Shown: positions 18,102 to 26,503 of the stretch, one piece after another
How the letters are laid out: the number at the start of each line of letters is the position of its first letter
Numbering within the stretch: the first letter of the stretch is position 1
Assembly (NCBI GenBank): GCA_001725945.1
Contig: LRMT01000232.1
Span: forward strand, 1 to 52,533
Reading direction: 5' to 3'
From: Cupriavidus sp. UYMMa02A
Lineage (GTDB): Bacteria; Pseudomonadota; Gammaproteobacteria; Burkholderiales; Burkholderiaceae
Length of the DNA: 52,533 nt
Notes under the pieces: generated by a model
The model's input: the letters and a program-made list of their open reading frames with translations, nothing else
What the model was told of the DNA's origin: nothing
The model's database searches: none
Translations under genes and position numbers: made by a program

Positions 18102-19514
18102 ATGGCGACACTCTCTATTGGCCTCGATCGAGCCGGACGCACTTCCTTGTCGGCACAGATTTACTGCTCAATCCGGCATGCGATCGAGTCGGGGAAGCTT
18201 TCCGCTGGTGCGCGGCTGCCTTCCTGGTCAGATCTGGCTGCACAGCTTGGAGTTTCTCGGGGCACCGTACGCGCTGCCTATGAGCGTCTGATCGACGAGC
18301 AATTCGCGATAGGTCTCGGCGCAGCCGGCACCCGGGTAGCGCAGCGACCCCCCTTGCCAACAACGGCAAGCTGGTCGCCGGAGGCGCCCCCGCTTCCCAG
18401 TATATTCAACGACTTCAGCACTGTCCCTTTGGCGTTTCAAATGGGTGTGCCTTCCCAGGACGCCTTTCCGTTCAAGCTATGGTCACGCATCCAAGCGCGG
18501 GCGTCGCGCCGCGCCGCGGCGGCCCCCGTGGGATACCCCGATCCACGTGGCGACCCGGACCTGCGAAGAGAGATTGCGACCTATCTTGGCGTCGCACGAG
18601 GCTTTCGATGCGATCCCTCGCAAGTCTTTGTCACAGCGGGTTTTTCTGGCGCGCTCAACCTCGCGATCCGGGGGTTGCGCGTGGAAGGCCGCCAAGCCTG
18701 GATGGAGGAGCCTGGCTTTCCGCTCACGCGAACCGCCCTCGGCCTGGCTGGCATGACTGCGATTGCTGTGCCGGTGGACGCGGACGGGCTTAATGTAGAA
18801 GCCGGCATTCGCCTGGCGCCCAGAGCCGCTGTCGCGGTGGTGACACCTGGCCAGCAAGCACCGCTGGGGATGACGATGTCGCTCGCCCGTCGGATCTCAC
18901 TGTTCGAATGGGCCAGACAAAACGATGGCTGGATCATCGAAGACGATTACCTGGGCGAGCTTCAACTGAAAGGGCGTGCAGCGCCTGCGCTCGCGTCGCT
19001 CGATCAGGACGGACGGCTTCTGCACATCGGCAGCTTTAGCAAGACCATCACCCCCTCACTGCGTCTGGGCTTCCTCGTGGTCCCGCCGGACGTGGCGCGC
19101 CACTTCGGCGATATCGCGGCGTGCCTGGCGCCCGCACCGGCGGCATGCGTGCAGCATGCCGTGACTGAATTCATGCGCGAGGGGCACTATCTTCGTCATC
19201 TGCGCCGGATGAAGCGTCTCTACGCTGCCCGACGGGAAGCCCTCCTCCGTTGTCTGACGGAAGTGGCTTCCGAATCAATTAAGGTCCAGGCCACAGCCGG
19301 CATGACCGTCGTGACCGCGCTCCCCCAGTCAGTATCGGACGTCGATCTCGCTTTACGAGCGCGAGGTTTGGGACTTTCCCCAACTCCGCTTTCACCTTGG
19401 TACATAAGCAATTCGGGGCAGCAAGGGCTGCTGCTAGGCGTGACGAATCTGAATGAGCGCACGCTCGCCGCGGACTGTCGCCGCTTGCTGGAACTCGTTC
19501 GCGAACACGACTGA
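18102..19514 (+). CDS. MocR-type (GntR/aminotransferase) PLP-dependent regulator
   Basis: Intact 470-residue protein. An N-terminal GntR winged helix (SIRHAIESGKLSAGARLPS, then LAAQLGVSRGTVRAAYERL) is fused to a class I aminotransferase-like domain. The PLP lysine is Lys314 in SFSKTITPSLRLGF. MocR proteins sense a PLP-reactive amine or aldehyde and control adjacent genes. Here it lies between divergent HD copy 1 and the co-directional cupin, AhpD-like and HD copy 2 genes, which are the natural regulon. Unlike most genes around it there is no frameshift. The effector is unknown. Confidence 0.9.
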   Translation: MATLSIGLDRAGRTSLSAQIYCSIRHAIESGKLSAGARLPSWSDLAAQLGVSRGTVRAAYERLIDEQFAIGLGAAGTRVAQRPPLPTTASWSPEAPPLPSIFNDFSTVPLAFQMGVPSQDAFPFKLWSRIQARASRRAAAAPVGYPDPRGDPDLRREIATYLGVARGFRCDPSQVFVTAGFSGALNLAIRGLRVEGRQAWMEEPGFPLTRTALGLAGMTAIAVPVDADGLNVEAGIRLAPRAAVAVVTPGQQAPLGMTMSLARRISLFEWARQNDGWIIEDDYLGELQLKGRAAPALASLDQDGRLLHIGSFSKTITPSLRLGFLVVPPDVARHFGDIAACLAPAPAACVQHAVTEFMREGHYLRHLRRMKRLYAARREALLRCLTEVASESIKVQATAGMTVVTALPQSVSDVDLALRARGLGLSPTPLSPWYISNSGQQGLLLGVTNLNERTLAADCRRLLELVREHD

Positions 19515-19646
19515 CCAGACCGGCGGGATCGCCACGCACAGATTCGTGATCGTCGCATCTTGGTACATCAAAAATGTTCATTCCTGGTGCTTTCATGTGC
19601 TCCGTTACCCCACCACAATGGGTAGACATTAAGGAGCCAGACATTT

Positions 19647-20063
19647 ATGCACATCCGATCCATCGCAGGCGCCGCCTGGGCAAGCATGGCCTTCGGCATG
19701 GCTATGCCGGCTGGGGCGCACGGCACGGCTGAAACGGTCACGCCGAACTTTCAGCACGCCATCCCGAATGTCCCCGGCAGGTCGTTGACTGCCGTTGTGG
19801 TTGACTATGCTCCGGGTGCGGCCTCTCCCGAGCACAGGCATGCAGGCTCGGCTTTCGTCTATGCCTACGTCGTCTCGGGCGACATCGAGTCCCAGGTGAA
19901 CGACGGCCCGAAGCGCGTCTACCACGCCGGAGAAAGCTTCTTCGAGGAGCCCGGGGCCGTTCACCGTGTAAGCCGAAACGCGAGCGAAAAAAGACCTGCC
20001 AGGCTCCTCGCGGTGTTCGTTGCGGACACCAACGACAAGGTGCTGACCACCCCAGTTAAGTAA
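19647..20063 (+). CDS. Exported cupin-domain protein
   Basis: 138 residues with a signal peptide (MHIRSIAGAAWASMAFGMAM, with cleavage after an Ala-rich AGA). The cupin barrel follows, with metal-binding HRHAG in SPEHRHAGSAFVYAYVVSG and the second motif GESFFEEPGAVHRVS. It is probably a periplasmic small-molecule-binding or isomerase protein. AAGGAG is ten bases upstream of the ATG. It is separated by 24 bases from the AhpD-like gene, so they are likely one operon. Confidence 0.8.
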   Translation: MHIRSIAGAAWASMAFGMAMPAGAHGTAETVTPNFQHAIPNVPGRSLTAVVVDYAPGAASPEHRHAGSAFVYAYVVSGDIESQVNDGPKRVYHAGESFFEEPGAVHRVSRNASEKRPARLLAVFVADTNDKVLTTPVK

Positions 20064-20087
20064 ATCACTGCATCAAGGAACTACCTC

Positions 20088-20544
20088 ATGAGCAAGCGTC
20101 TCGACTACACCCAGATTGCGCCTGCAGGTGTCAAGGCCCTTGGCGGCGTCTATGGTTACGTCATGCAAAGCGGTCTGTCGCCGGTTCTGGTCGATCTGGT
20201 CTATCTGCGCGTCTCACAGATCAACAACTGCGCCTACTGCCTCGACATGCATACGCGCGACCTGCTGAAAAAAAGGCGTGAAAATCGAAAAACTCGCGCT
20301 CGTACAAGCATGGAGGGAAGCCGGCAATCTGTTCGATGAGCAAGAGCAAGCTGCCCTTGCTTGGGCGGAATCGGTCACGCTCGTGGCGCAGACAGGCGTG
20401 CCGGACACCGCCTATGAGGCCGCCCGCGCCGTGTTTGATGAACGCGAGGTCGTGGACCTTACGATCGCCATCGGCCTTATGAACACGTATAACCGTATGG
20501 CGATCAGCTTCCGGAACACGCCTCAGGCCGTGATGGATCAGTGA
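20088..20544 (+). CDS. AhpD/carboxymuconolactone decarboxylase family protein, one frameshift
   Basis: About 151 residues across two frames. The redox motif CAYC sits in INNCAYCLDMHTRDLLKK with the proton-relay His, followed in the next frame by GVKIEKLALVQAWREA and ending AISFRNTPQAVMDQ. The break is at the A7 run near 20270, where removing one A restores LLKKGVKIEKL. That strongly suggests a homopolymer error. The family are alkylhydroperoxidase-like or carboxymuconolactone decarboxylase-like enzymes. The CxxC favours the peroxidase type. Lies in the same gene set as the cupin and HD copy 2. Confidence 0.85.
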
Positions 20545-20667
20545 AGCGCGCGCGGCTTCTACAGCGCAAAAGTACCCGATTTCGGCAGAAGCGCGCGCGA
20601 TTTCCAGTGCATTCCTCCAACCGTCCTGGACAGCTGCGCGCGAGTAAGTAGCTTTGGAGTTATCGAC

Positions 20668-21349
20668 ATGACAGTCATTTCAGGCATCAAGATTCCCGAC
20701 AGCGCGATGGCACGTGCGGCCACCGAACTTATTCGTGACACAGAGTCGGACCTGCTTTTCCATCACTCTACTCGAGTGTTTCTATTTGGCGCTCTGACGG
20801 GAGAGCGCAAGCAGTTGAAGTACGACGCCGAGCTCCTCTACATCGGTGCGATGTTCCATGACATCGGACTGACAGAACAGTTTCGCACGTCCCCAAACCG
20901 CTTCGAGGTTGATAGCGCGAATGCCGCTCGGCGTTTTCTTCAGGATCATCACATTCCCGAAGATCAGATCGACGTGTATGGGACGCCATTGCGTTGCATA
21001 CGACCCCCCGGTATTCCGCTGTTCAAGAGCCCGTGGTTCAACTTGTCACCGCGGCGTCGAGATGGACGTTCTCGGCCTCGCATACAACGAGTTCACAGAA
21101 GAGCAGCGCACGCTCATAGTCAGTGCTCACCCTCGTGGGGAAAACTTCAAGGAGCAGATCATCGATGCGTTCAGCGAAGGTATGAAGCATCGACCGGATT
21201 CGACCTTCGGCACGGTAAACGACGATGTCCTTGCTCTCAAGGACCCGGGGTTCCGTCGCATGAATTTCTGCAGCATCATCTTGGGGAATGCATGGAACGA
21301 CTCGTACCACGCGTGCGTGTGCAACGATCCAGCACACCATCACCGCTGA
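20668..21349 (+). CDS. HD-domain protein, cyanamide hydratase-like, copy 2 (frameshifted)
   Basis: Paralog of the gene at 17273-17931. It has LIRDTESDLLFHHSTRVFLFG, AMFHDIGLTEQF and, in another frame, VEMDVLGLAYNEFTEEQRT and MKHRPDSTFGTVNDDVLALKDPGF. The shift region lies between about 20985 and 21035, where the ALHTTPGIP segment is garbled, so at least two indels are present. The last 15 residues differ from copy 1 and may also be shifted. It follows the AhpD-like gene with a 120-base gap and belongs to the MocR neighbourhood. HD metal ligands are present, so an active hydrolase is likely if the indels are artefacts. Confidence 0.65.
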
Positions 21350-21394
21350 CACGGTACCGTGGCAATGACCATCGCTTGCTCACTGTCCGGGAAC

Positions 21395-21735
21395 TTGGGT
21401 TGAAGTCCGCGTACGTCACGATGACGTACGCGGCCTGTCCGCCGATCCACCCGCCCATGTTGATGTATCCATAGGCACCACCAGGTCTAGTCGGGATTAA
21501 CCATCAGACAAACGCCGGTATTCATCACTTTGCACATGGGCACCGGCCGCACGCCACGTTGAACGGCACTGACACGAGGTCGCCCTCCTTCTTCAACGTG
21601 ATACGTCCGAGCCCACCTCGATCACTTCCCCAGTGATTTCATGGCCAACAACGAGTCCCGCAGGGGGGCAGTTGTCCTTCCTCCGATGATGTGCTGGTCA
21701 GAGCCGCAGGTATCAACACCACCCGGAGGATCCCG
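21395..21735 (-). pseudogene. Glutathione-independent formaldehyde dehydrogenase, N-terminal remnant
   Basis: The minus strand in three frames reads DTCGSDQHIIGGRTTAP, then a GHEITGEV-type segment, EGDLVSVPFNVACGRC and MGGWIGGQAAYVIVTYADFN. These are successive pieces of Pseudomonas-type zinc formaldehyde dehydrogenase, including the catalytic Cys in CGSD. Both ends are missing and the frame changes several times, so this is a decayed fragment. It lies tail-to-tail with HD copy 2. Confidence 0.65.
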
Positions 21736-21850
21736 CCGTGGTTTCCTTGCGTCTACTCGGCTCCGTGAATTCCGACAAGGGAATTCGGCGGACATCGATA
21801 AGACCTGGGCCGACATATACAACACTTCGATTAACCGACTTCTGTCTCTC

Positions 21851-22300
21851 CTACGCAAACGGCTTCGGATCAGCCAACATACTCATCCCCCGCGCGTAAT
21901 CAAGTGTCAGCCCCGGCGTCCAGGCCATATTGTCGCCGCGCACTTGCGCAGATGTGCGGCCACCCACAGTTCAGGCGTCAGCAGCAGGGGGAACAGCGGC
22001 TACCAGCCACGCAGCCGCGCCTAGACGCGCATGGTGGAGCCTTCTCGCGCGGCGTCGAAGGCGCGCCACGGTGCTCGAACAGTTGCGATGCGTCAGGTTG
22101 TGGGTGGTGTGCCGGCGATACGCGTCCCAGAATGCGAGCAGGCGGCCGGCATCGTAGTTGCGGATGCGGACCTCCGCCGTCGATGGGTACAACGCTTCGG
22201 ATTCGATCGCGTAGTCCGGCTGGAAGATGACCGACGCGCGCATCGAGAGCTCGGCGCCTGCGTCAGCTCTGCGCATGCGGTATGGGGTGACCGGCCTGGT
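21851..22300 (-). pseudogene. C-terminal fragment of a membrane protein with an N-x-THRNCSS motif
   Basis: The minus strand encodes RIRNYDAGRLLAFWDAYRR, then THNLTHRNCSST and, after a frame change, MAWTPGLTLDYARGMSMLAD ending at a TAG at 21853-21851. The Cys-containing NLTHRNC stretch resembles the C-terminal domain found in some HdeD-like/DUF4105-type proteins, from memory. There is no N-terminal part in the window, so it is a remnant. The identification is uncertain. Confidence 0.35.
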
Positions 22301-22420
22301 GCCGGCACAGATAGCAGTTAGACCGGGTAAGCGCCCGGACATCAAACACTCCGTCCTCAATCCTGTTGAAGTGCCCGCTTTATATGAGGAATTCCAAACT
22401 GAAGTAAGGCATCTTCGCCA

Positions 22421-22493
22421 TGCGAGTTGTCCACCGGCTGCCAGCGAGGTGCTCTTGGCAGACGACATGTTGGCTGCTGGCGGACAACTCGCA
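22421..22493. repeat. Nested inverted repeats (12-base outer arms)
   Basis: TGCGAGTTGTCC at 22421-22432 pairs perfectly with GGACAACTCGCA at 22482-22493. Inside lies a second pair, CTGCCA at 22438-22443 and TGGCAG at 22456-22461. The arrangement could form a branched cruciform or an RNA structure. No coding sequence is convincing between about 22310 and 22770. Confidence 0.5.
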
Positions 22494-22775
22494 GCACTCT
22501 CAAATGGAGACAACTGACGACAGAAACGGGACCACCCAAGGGCTTGACTTCAAATGCCCGATAGAAGTGTGTTGCATCGACCGGTTGAATCCGCAGCCGG
22601 GTATGGCCATCGTGCCCCGTAGGTCGGATGTCGATTCACTGGCAGAGGCCGACTCGAGCAGGGCGGGGCGCAGTCTGTCGCCTGCGCTGTCAGCAGCCAA
22701 ACGCGGGTATCAGCGACACAGCGTCTCTGACCGTAAAGGCACGCCAAGGCTATTTCATTAGGTCAGGTAGACGGA

Positions 22776-22964
22776 GTGGACTGCGCGATCCTCGAGAGCC
22801 TGATGGCAGATTCCGCTTGCGAGCCGGAAGTTCGGTTTACGGCGGCCGGCCGTGCTATCTGGGCGTTACCGACCGATCAGCAGTTTTCGGTAGATCCGGA
22901 GGCGGCGCTGCTCATTTCGGAGTTCGAACTCGATCGGTTGTTGGAGACCCCGGGCGAAGAATAG
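22776..22964 (+). CDS. Small hypothetical protein
   Basis: A 62-codon frame starting at GTG (22776) or ATG (22803), with an acidic, ordered-looking sequence (FTAAGRAIWALPTDQQFSVDPEAALLISEFELDRLL). No family is recognised. It ends 55 bases before the stop of the recombinase-like gene on the other strand. It could be a small regulator or a fragment. Confidence 0.35.
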   Translation: MDCAILESLMADSACEPEVRFTAAGRAIWALPTDQQFSVDPEAALLISEFELDRLLETPGEE

Positions 22965-23019
22965 CAAAAGCGCCCATGTATGCAAGCGGAAGTCGGGATA
23001 TCCATGACCTTCCGCTTCG

Positions 23020-23973
23020 CTAGTCTTGGCGCGCGGCCCCTGCGCCTTCTTGAAGCGCTTGGTGCGTTGGCATTAGCGTCGCGGCGATTCGGTCGCAGGT
23101 GCGATTGCTGGTCAGCCCCAACATGTGACTCACCTCATCGCGGGAGTGTCCGGCCAGGAGGTAGCGCCGGCAGAAAGTATTGCGCAACGTGCGTGGGCTC
23201 ATTTCAACGTCTTTGGCACCGATCGCGTTGAGGATCTCGGACACGATCCGCCCCAAGCTCATGTCGGTGATTGGTCGGCCATCCGGGGTGAGCGTGAAAA
23301 GCAACTCGCCCTCGATGGGTAGGGTCGCGCGCCGAGTATTCCAGGCCCGCAGTGTCGGTACCGCAAAACTGGCCACGTGCACTGTACGGGCGTCTCGCGG
23401 ACCATGTGCCCGTACAACGAGGTAGGGTGGCGTCGCGTCCTGCCACAGATCCGCACAACGGGCCGCGCGCGCTTCCCCCGCTGTGATGCCGGTACCGAGG
23501 AATGCCGCGATGATTGCCTGGCTGCGCAAACTGGCCAGATCGTCAGGAGGCGATTGGAGATAGGCCTGCAGCCGCGCATCCTCAGCTTCGGTCAGGAACT
23601 GAGGCGTTGGCTCCTGGTCTGGCCAGCGTTCGGCTGAGAGCAGGGCAGCGGCCGGATTGTCTTGCCGTACGCCAGTGAAGACAAGATGCCGGCACAGCCG
23701 GTCCAGCAGCTTGACATACCGCATGCGGGTGGCCTGGGAGTACATGCGGCCATCGTGCGACTGCCAGAACGCGTCGACGTCGGCCGCGCCAAATGAGGTG
23801 ATGCTCGTGCCTCGCGCCAGCAGGTGCCGACGGAAATTCTCGAACATCGCCTGATGCTGGACTATCGAGCGCGCCGAGAAAGGCCGGCGATTAGCGCCGG
23901 CCGCTTCACGGGCCTGCCAGTCCCGGTATGCCTGGGTTGGGTTGCTGAACCAAAGGGAGTCCATTTGCGTCAT
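23020..23973 (-). CDS. Tyrosine-recombinase-like protein lacking recognisable catalytic residues
   Basis: Intact 317-residue protein with the two-domain shape of a tyrosine recombinase. A SAM-like N-terminal domain (MFENFRRHLLARGTSITSF) precedes a catalytic-like domain. Aligned by eye, Arg I is absent (LGTGITAGEARAARCADL), the HxxR box reads RTLR, the usual LGH is MLGLTSN, and no Tyr stands where the nucleophile is expected (TCDRIAATL). It is either a degenerate recombinase retained for DNA binding or a divergent family. TATATAAC lies just upstream as a possible -10 box, and no ribosome-binding site is seen. The gene is undamaged, which suggests selection. Confidence 0.7.
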   Translation of the reverse strand: MTQMDSLWFSNPTQAYRDWQAREAAGANRRPFSARSIVQHQAMFENFRRHLLARGTSITSFGAADVDAFWQSHDGRMYSQATRMRYVKLLDRLCRHLVFTGVRQDNPAAALLSAERWPDQEPTPQFLTEAEDARLQAYLQSPPDDLASLRSQAIIAAFLGTGITAGEARAARCADLWQDATPPYLVVRAHGPRDARTVHVASFAVPTLRAWNTRRATLPIEGELLFTLTPDGRPITDMSLGRIVSEILNAIGAKDVEMSPRTLRNTFCRRYLLAGHSRDEVSHMLGLTSNRTCDRIAATLMPTHQALQEGAGAARQD

Positions 23974-24535
23974 ACACTGTTATATACTGAATTTGCCCCC
24001 GTCCACACCCCTGCCACCGCTGCGCGGTGGATATGTCGCTTGCACGTAAGAGAATCAGAAGCGCGGCCGCCCGCAACGCCTGCTGTGCGAAGCAGCACGT
24101 TAGTAGGCATTCTCAGGCGATAAGGACGAGGTTCCACATATAATTTCACCATAGTGAAAGAAAATGGGGGGCCGCCTGCATGCCGGCTTCCCTTCTGCAC
24201 GGAAGGTGCCCCCATGCCACGACCACTCCCTAATTCGACGCCTCCATCGCGCGCAACCAACCGGCTGGACCTGGAGCGCGCCATGACAACGATCGCAGTA
24301 ATCAGGCCCGGGGATGGCAATGAATAGGGGTGCCGAGGACAATAAGGTCATCGAGGCCAAACAGGCCATCGCCAACAAGTTGCCCCGAGCCGGCTGCCGC
24401 GCAATTCAAGGACGTGAAAGTCTACGAGCGGAAGCCCTATCGTAGGCCTTGCCTATTCCTCAACGGCTCACCAGAACTTCCGAACCGGCTCGATAATCAG
24501 GGAGTCTGCAGCCCCATGGTCTGCTGCAGAGATCC
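23974..24535. other. 562-base stretch without a confident gene
   Basis: This gap holds a palindrome at 24144-24159 and a faint plus-strand reading at about 24334-24405 (DNKVIEAKQAIANK, then, with one base inserted, AAAQFKDVKVYERK) that resembles the start of a small secreted protein domain. Nothing else is supported. Confidence 0.4.
24144..24159. promoter_or_regulatory. Palindrome TTTCAC-CATA-GTGAAA, possible operator
   Basis: A perfect six-base dyad, equal to TTTCA-N6-TGAAA, in an AT-rich patch. The same pattern occurs at 31963-31979. It is typical of binding sites for dimeric repressors, but no adjacent intact gene is clearly driven from it. Confidence 0.4.
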
Positions 24536-25495
24536 TTACAGGCCGGCGAAGACCATCTTCGTGAATTGGTCGCCGTTAAAGACGAAATTGCCCCACTTCG
24601 CATCGAACGCGGCCGTCGGCCTGGCTGCAATGATCTCGTCGAGCGACTTGCCCTGTTCCTTCAGGGCTGCCACGTTGTTGCGTACGGTCACCAGCATGTC
24701 GCGAAACTCGATTAGCTGTGTGCGAGTGCCGACTGCACCGTGACCGGGAACGACAATGGTATGCGCAGTGGTGCGCGCCACTGCCTTGTTGGCCCATTTG
24801 ATCGCGCCGTCGATGCTGCCCCCGTCCTCATTGTCGATATAGGGATAAAACCCATTCCAGAACGTGTCGCCGAGCGCCAGGACATCCGCCTTCCTGAAGT
24901 AAACCCATAGGTCCCCGTCGGTATGACCGCGGCCGAAATTTTCGACTTCGACCAGGGTTCCCGCGAAGTCGAAGGTCTTCCTTTCCTTGACCAGCAGGGT
25001 GGGGCGCGCAGCTTCCGGTACCGGATCGAAGGTCCAGTTCCAGGCGTTCACATGCGAGGTTTTGGTCAGGTGCCTGAAGGTATTTTCTTGTGCGACGATG
25101 GTGGCGCCCGCCGCATGCATCCCGGCATTGCCATCGGTGTGATCCCAATGCCAATGCGTGTTCACCACGAATTTTGGCGGAGCCGGTCCGATCTTCTCGA
25201 GCGCTATCCGCAGCTTTTCTTGCGACTTGCTGATGCCTGCGTCAACCAGAAACTTTCCTTCCCTGCCGGAAAGTACGGTGATGTTGCCGCCAGACCCCAT
25301 CAGCACGGAGATGTTGTCGCGCAAGGGTTGAACAACCAGATCGGCATCGGCGCGACGCAGATACCGGGCCCCTGCACCGGTATGGAAATAGTCGTCTGGT
25401 GCGCCCTCTGGACTGGCCGGGTTGGCAGTGGTCGCTGCACAGGCGAGCAGCGGGCCCGCCACAATAAGAGTGGATAGCAGTAGTCGCTTTAACAT
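24536..25495 (-). CDS. Exported metallo-beta-lactamase-fold hydrolase
   Basis: Intact 319-residue MBL-fold protein. The signature HWHWDHTDG lies near residue 115 and a later metal His is in the GRGHTDGD segment. Downstream are GDTFWNGFYPY and VVPGHGAVG. The N-terminus is a signal sequence, and LLAC at about residues 16-19 could be a lipobox, making it a periplasmic lipoprotein. Such proteins hydrolyse esters, lactones or thioesters. The substrate is unknown. It stands alone with about 1 kb of gene-poor DNA upstream. Confidence 0.85.
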   Translation of the reverse strand: MLKRLLLSTLIVAGPLLACAATTANPASPEGAPDDYFHTGAGARYLRRADADLVVQPLRDNISVLMGSGGNITVLSGREGKFLVDAGISKSQEKLRIALEKIGPAPPKFVVNTHWHWDHTDGNAGMHAAGATIVAQENTFRHLTKTSHVNAWNWTFDPVPEAARPTLLVKERKTFDFAGTLVEVENFGRGHTDGDLWVYFRKADVLALGDTFWNGFYPYIDNEDGGSIDGAIKWANKAVARTTAHTIVVPGHGAVGTRTQLIEFRDMLVTVRNNVAALKEQGKSLDEIIAARPTAAFDAKWGNFVFNGDQFTKMVFAGL

Positions 25496-26255
25496 GAAGT
25501 CGTGTGTTCAATGCGTGGATTCGAGCCGAATTGCGTGCATCCATAATGAGTATGGCAATAGCGGACGAGCGGCGGGATCGCCAAAGGGGGAGGATTCAGG
25601 CCAAACTGCAGTGGCCTCTTGCCATCGTCGGCATCCGCGGCAACGGATGGGGATGGCTAGCCTGAAATCCACGCTTTCTGGCTCGAAAACTCTGCCTGGC
25701 CAAACAAGACTGGCAGAAAAGCAACCGATTGGCGCTTCCGGACGTCCTTCAGCGCTGCTCTCCATCGTGAACGCGGTAAAGATTTCTCCTCAAGGTTCGA
25801 AGCCGTTTCAGCCTTCTCACAGGAGAGAATTGAATGAGTGCAGTTCCCGCATCCCTCGCCGAGCGAGTCGGCCCGGCCTTTGGCCCAACTCTGAGCGAGT
25901 GCGACTAGAAGTGCTGATTGATGTACCCAAAAACAGCGGGCCGGGGGGCATGCGGCTCGGAAAGCGCCTCGTTCCCATGAGGCCAGTTACGAACGCGAAG
26001 TGCGGTAGCCGGATCAATGACATACCCGCGGATACCTCTCGGAACGCCGCCCAAATCCTCAAGACCAGAAACCACCGTACTTTGGCTGGATTCGTCCACC
26101 ACCTGATACGGGAGACAAGACCTACACCGCCTACACTGCCGTGTGAAGGCTCGTACGTGCATGCAGGGACTGCGACGGGCCAATTCCCGTGGCGCTCGCC
26201 ATCTCGAGAAGGGACGGCATAGCGCACTTCTTTCAAGCTGTTGGGCTGGGGCCAT
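25496..26255. other. Gene-poor stretch with a start-site remnant
   Basis: No convincing gene. AGGAGAG at 25821-25827 is followed by ATG at 25834 and a 24-codon frame (MSAVPASLAERVGPAFGPTL) ending in TAG at about 25908, which looks like a truncated gene start. The rest shows no recognisable protein in any frame. Confidence 0.4.
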
Positions 26256-26461
26256 TCATGCTCATGCTACTTTCCGTGACGTATTTTCTGCTGGCGCTGC
26301 TGTTCGGCGGATACGCAACATACTTCCTTGTCACGTTGATTCCGGAACGCGTCCTTGAACAAGCAAGCAGGAGTGGAAGATTTGCCGATCTGCATGACGG
26401 CCCCGCAGGTCAAGCGGATTCGGCGCCGGTTGATATGAAAGCGGCGAGTGTCATTTCGTAA
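26256..26461 (+). CDS. Small predicted membrane protein
   Basis: A frame of about 67 codons starting at ATG 26256, with one or two hydrophobic helices (MLLSVTYFLLALLFGGYATY) and a polar tail. It lies 42 bases before the AraC-type regulator. There is no clear ribosome-binding site and no family is recognised. It may be a remnant. Confidence 0.3.
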
Positions 26462-26503
26462 AGGCGCCGTGGTGTTGAAATCGCCAGAAGTGCAGGCCCT
26501 TAC

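Noticed and set aside
22421..22493. Possible integron attC site
   Set aside because: The arms read GAGTTGTCC...GGACAACTC and do not give the RYYYAAC...GTTRRRY order of attC. No integron integrase or cassette is nearby.
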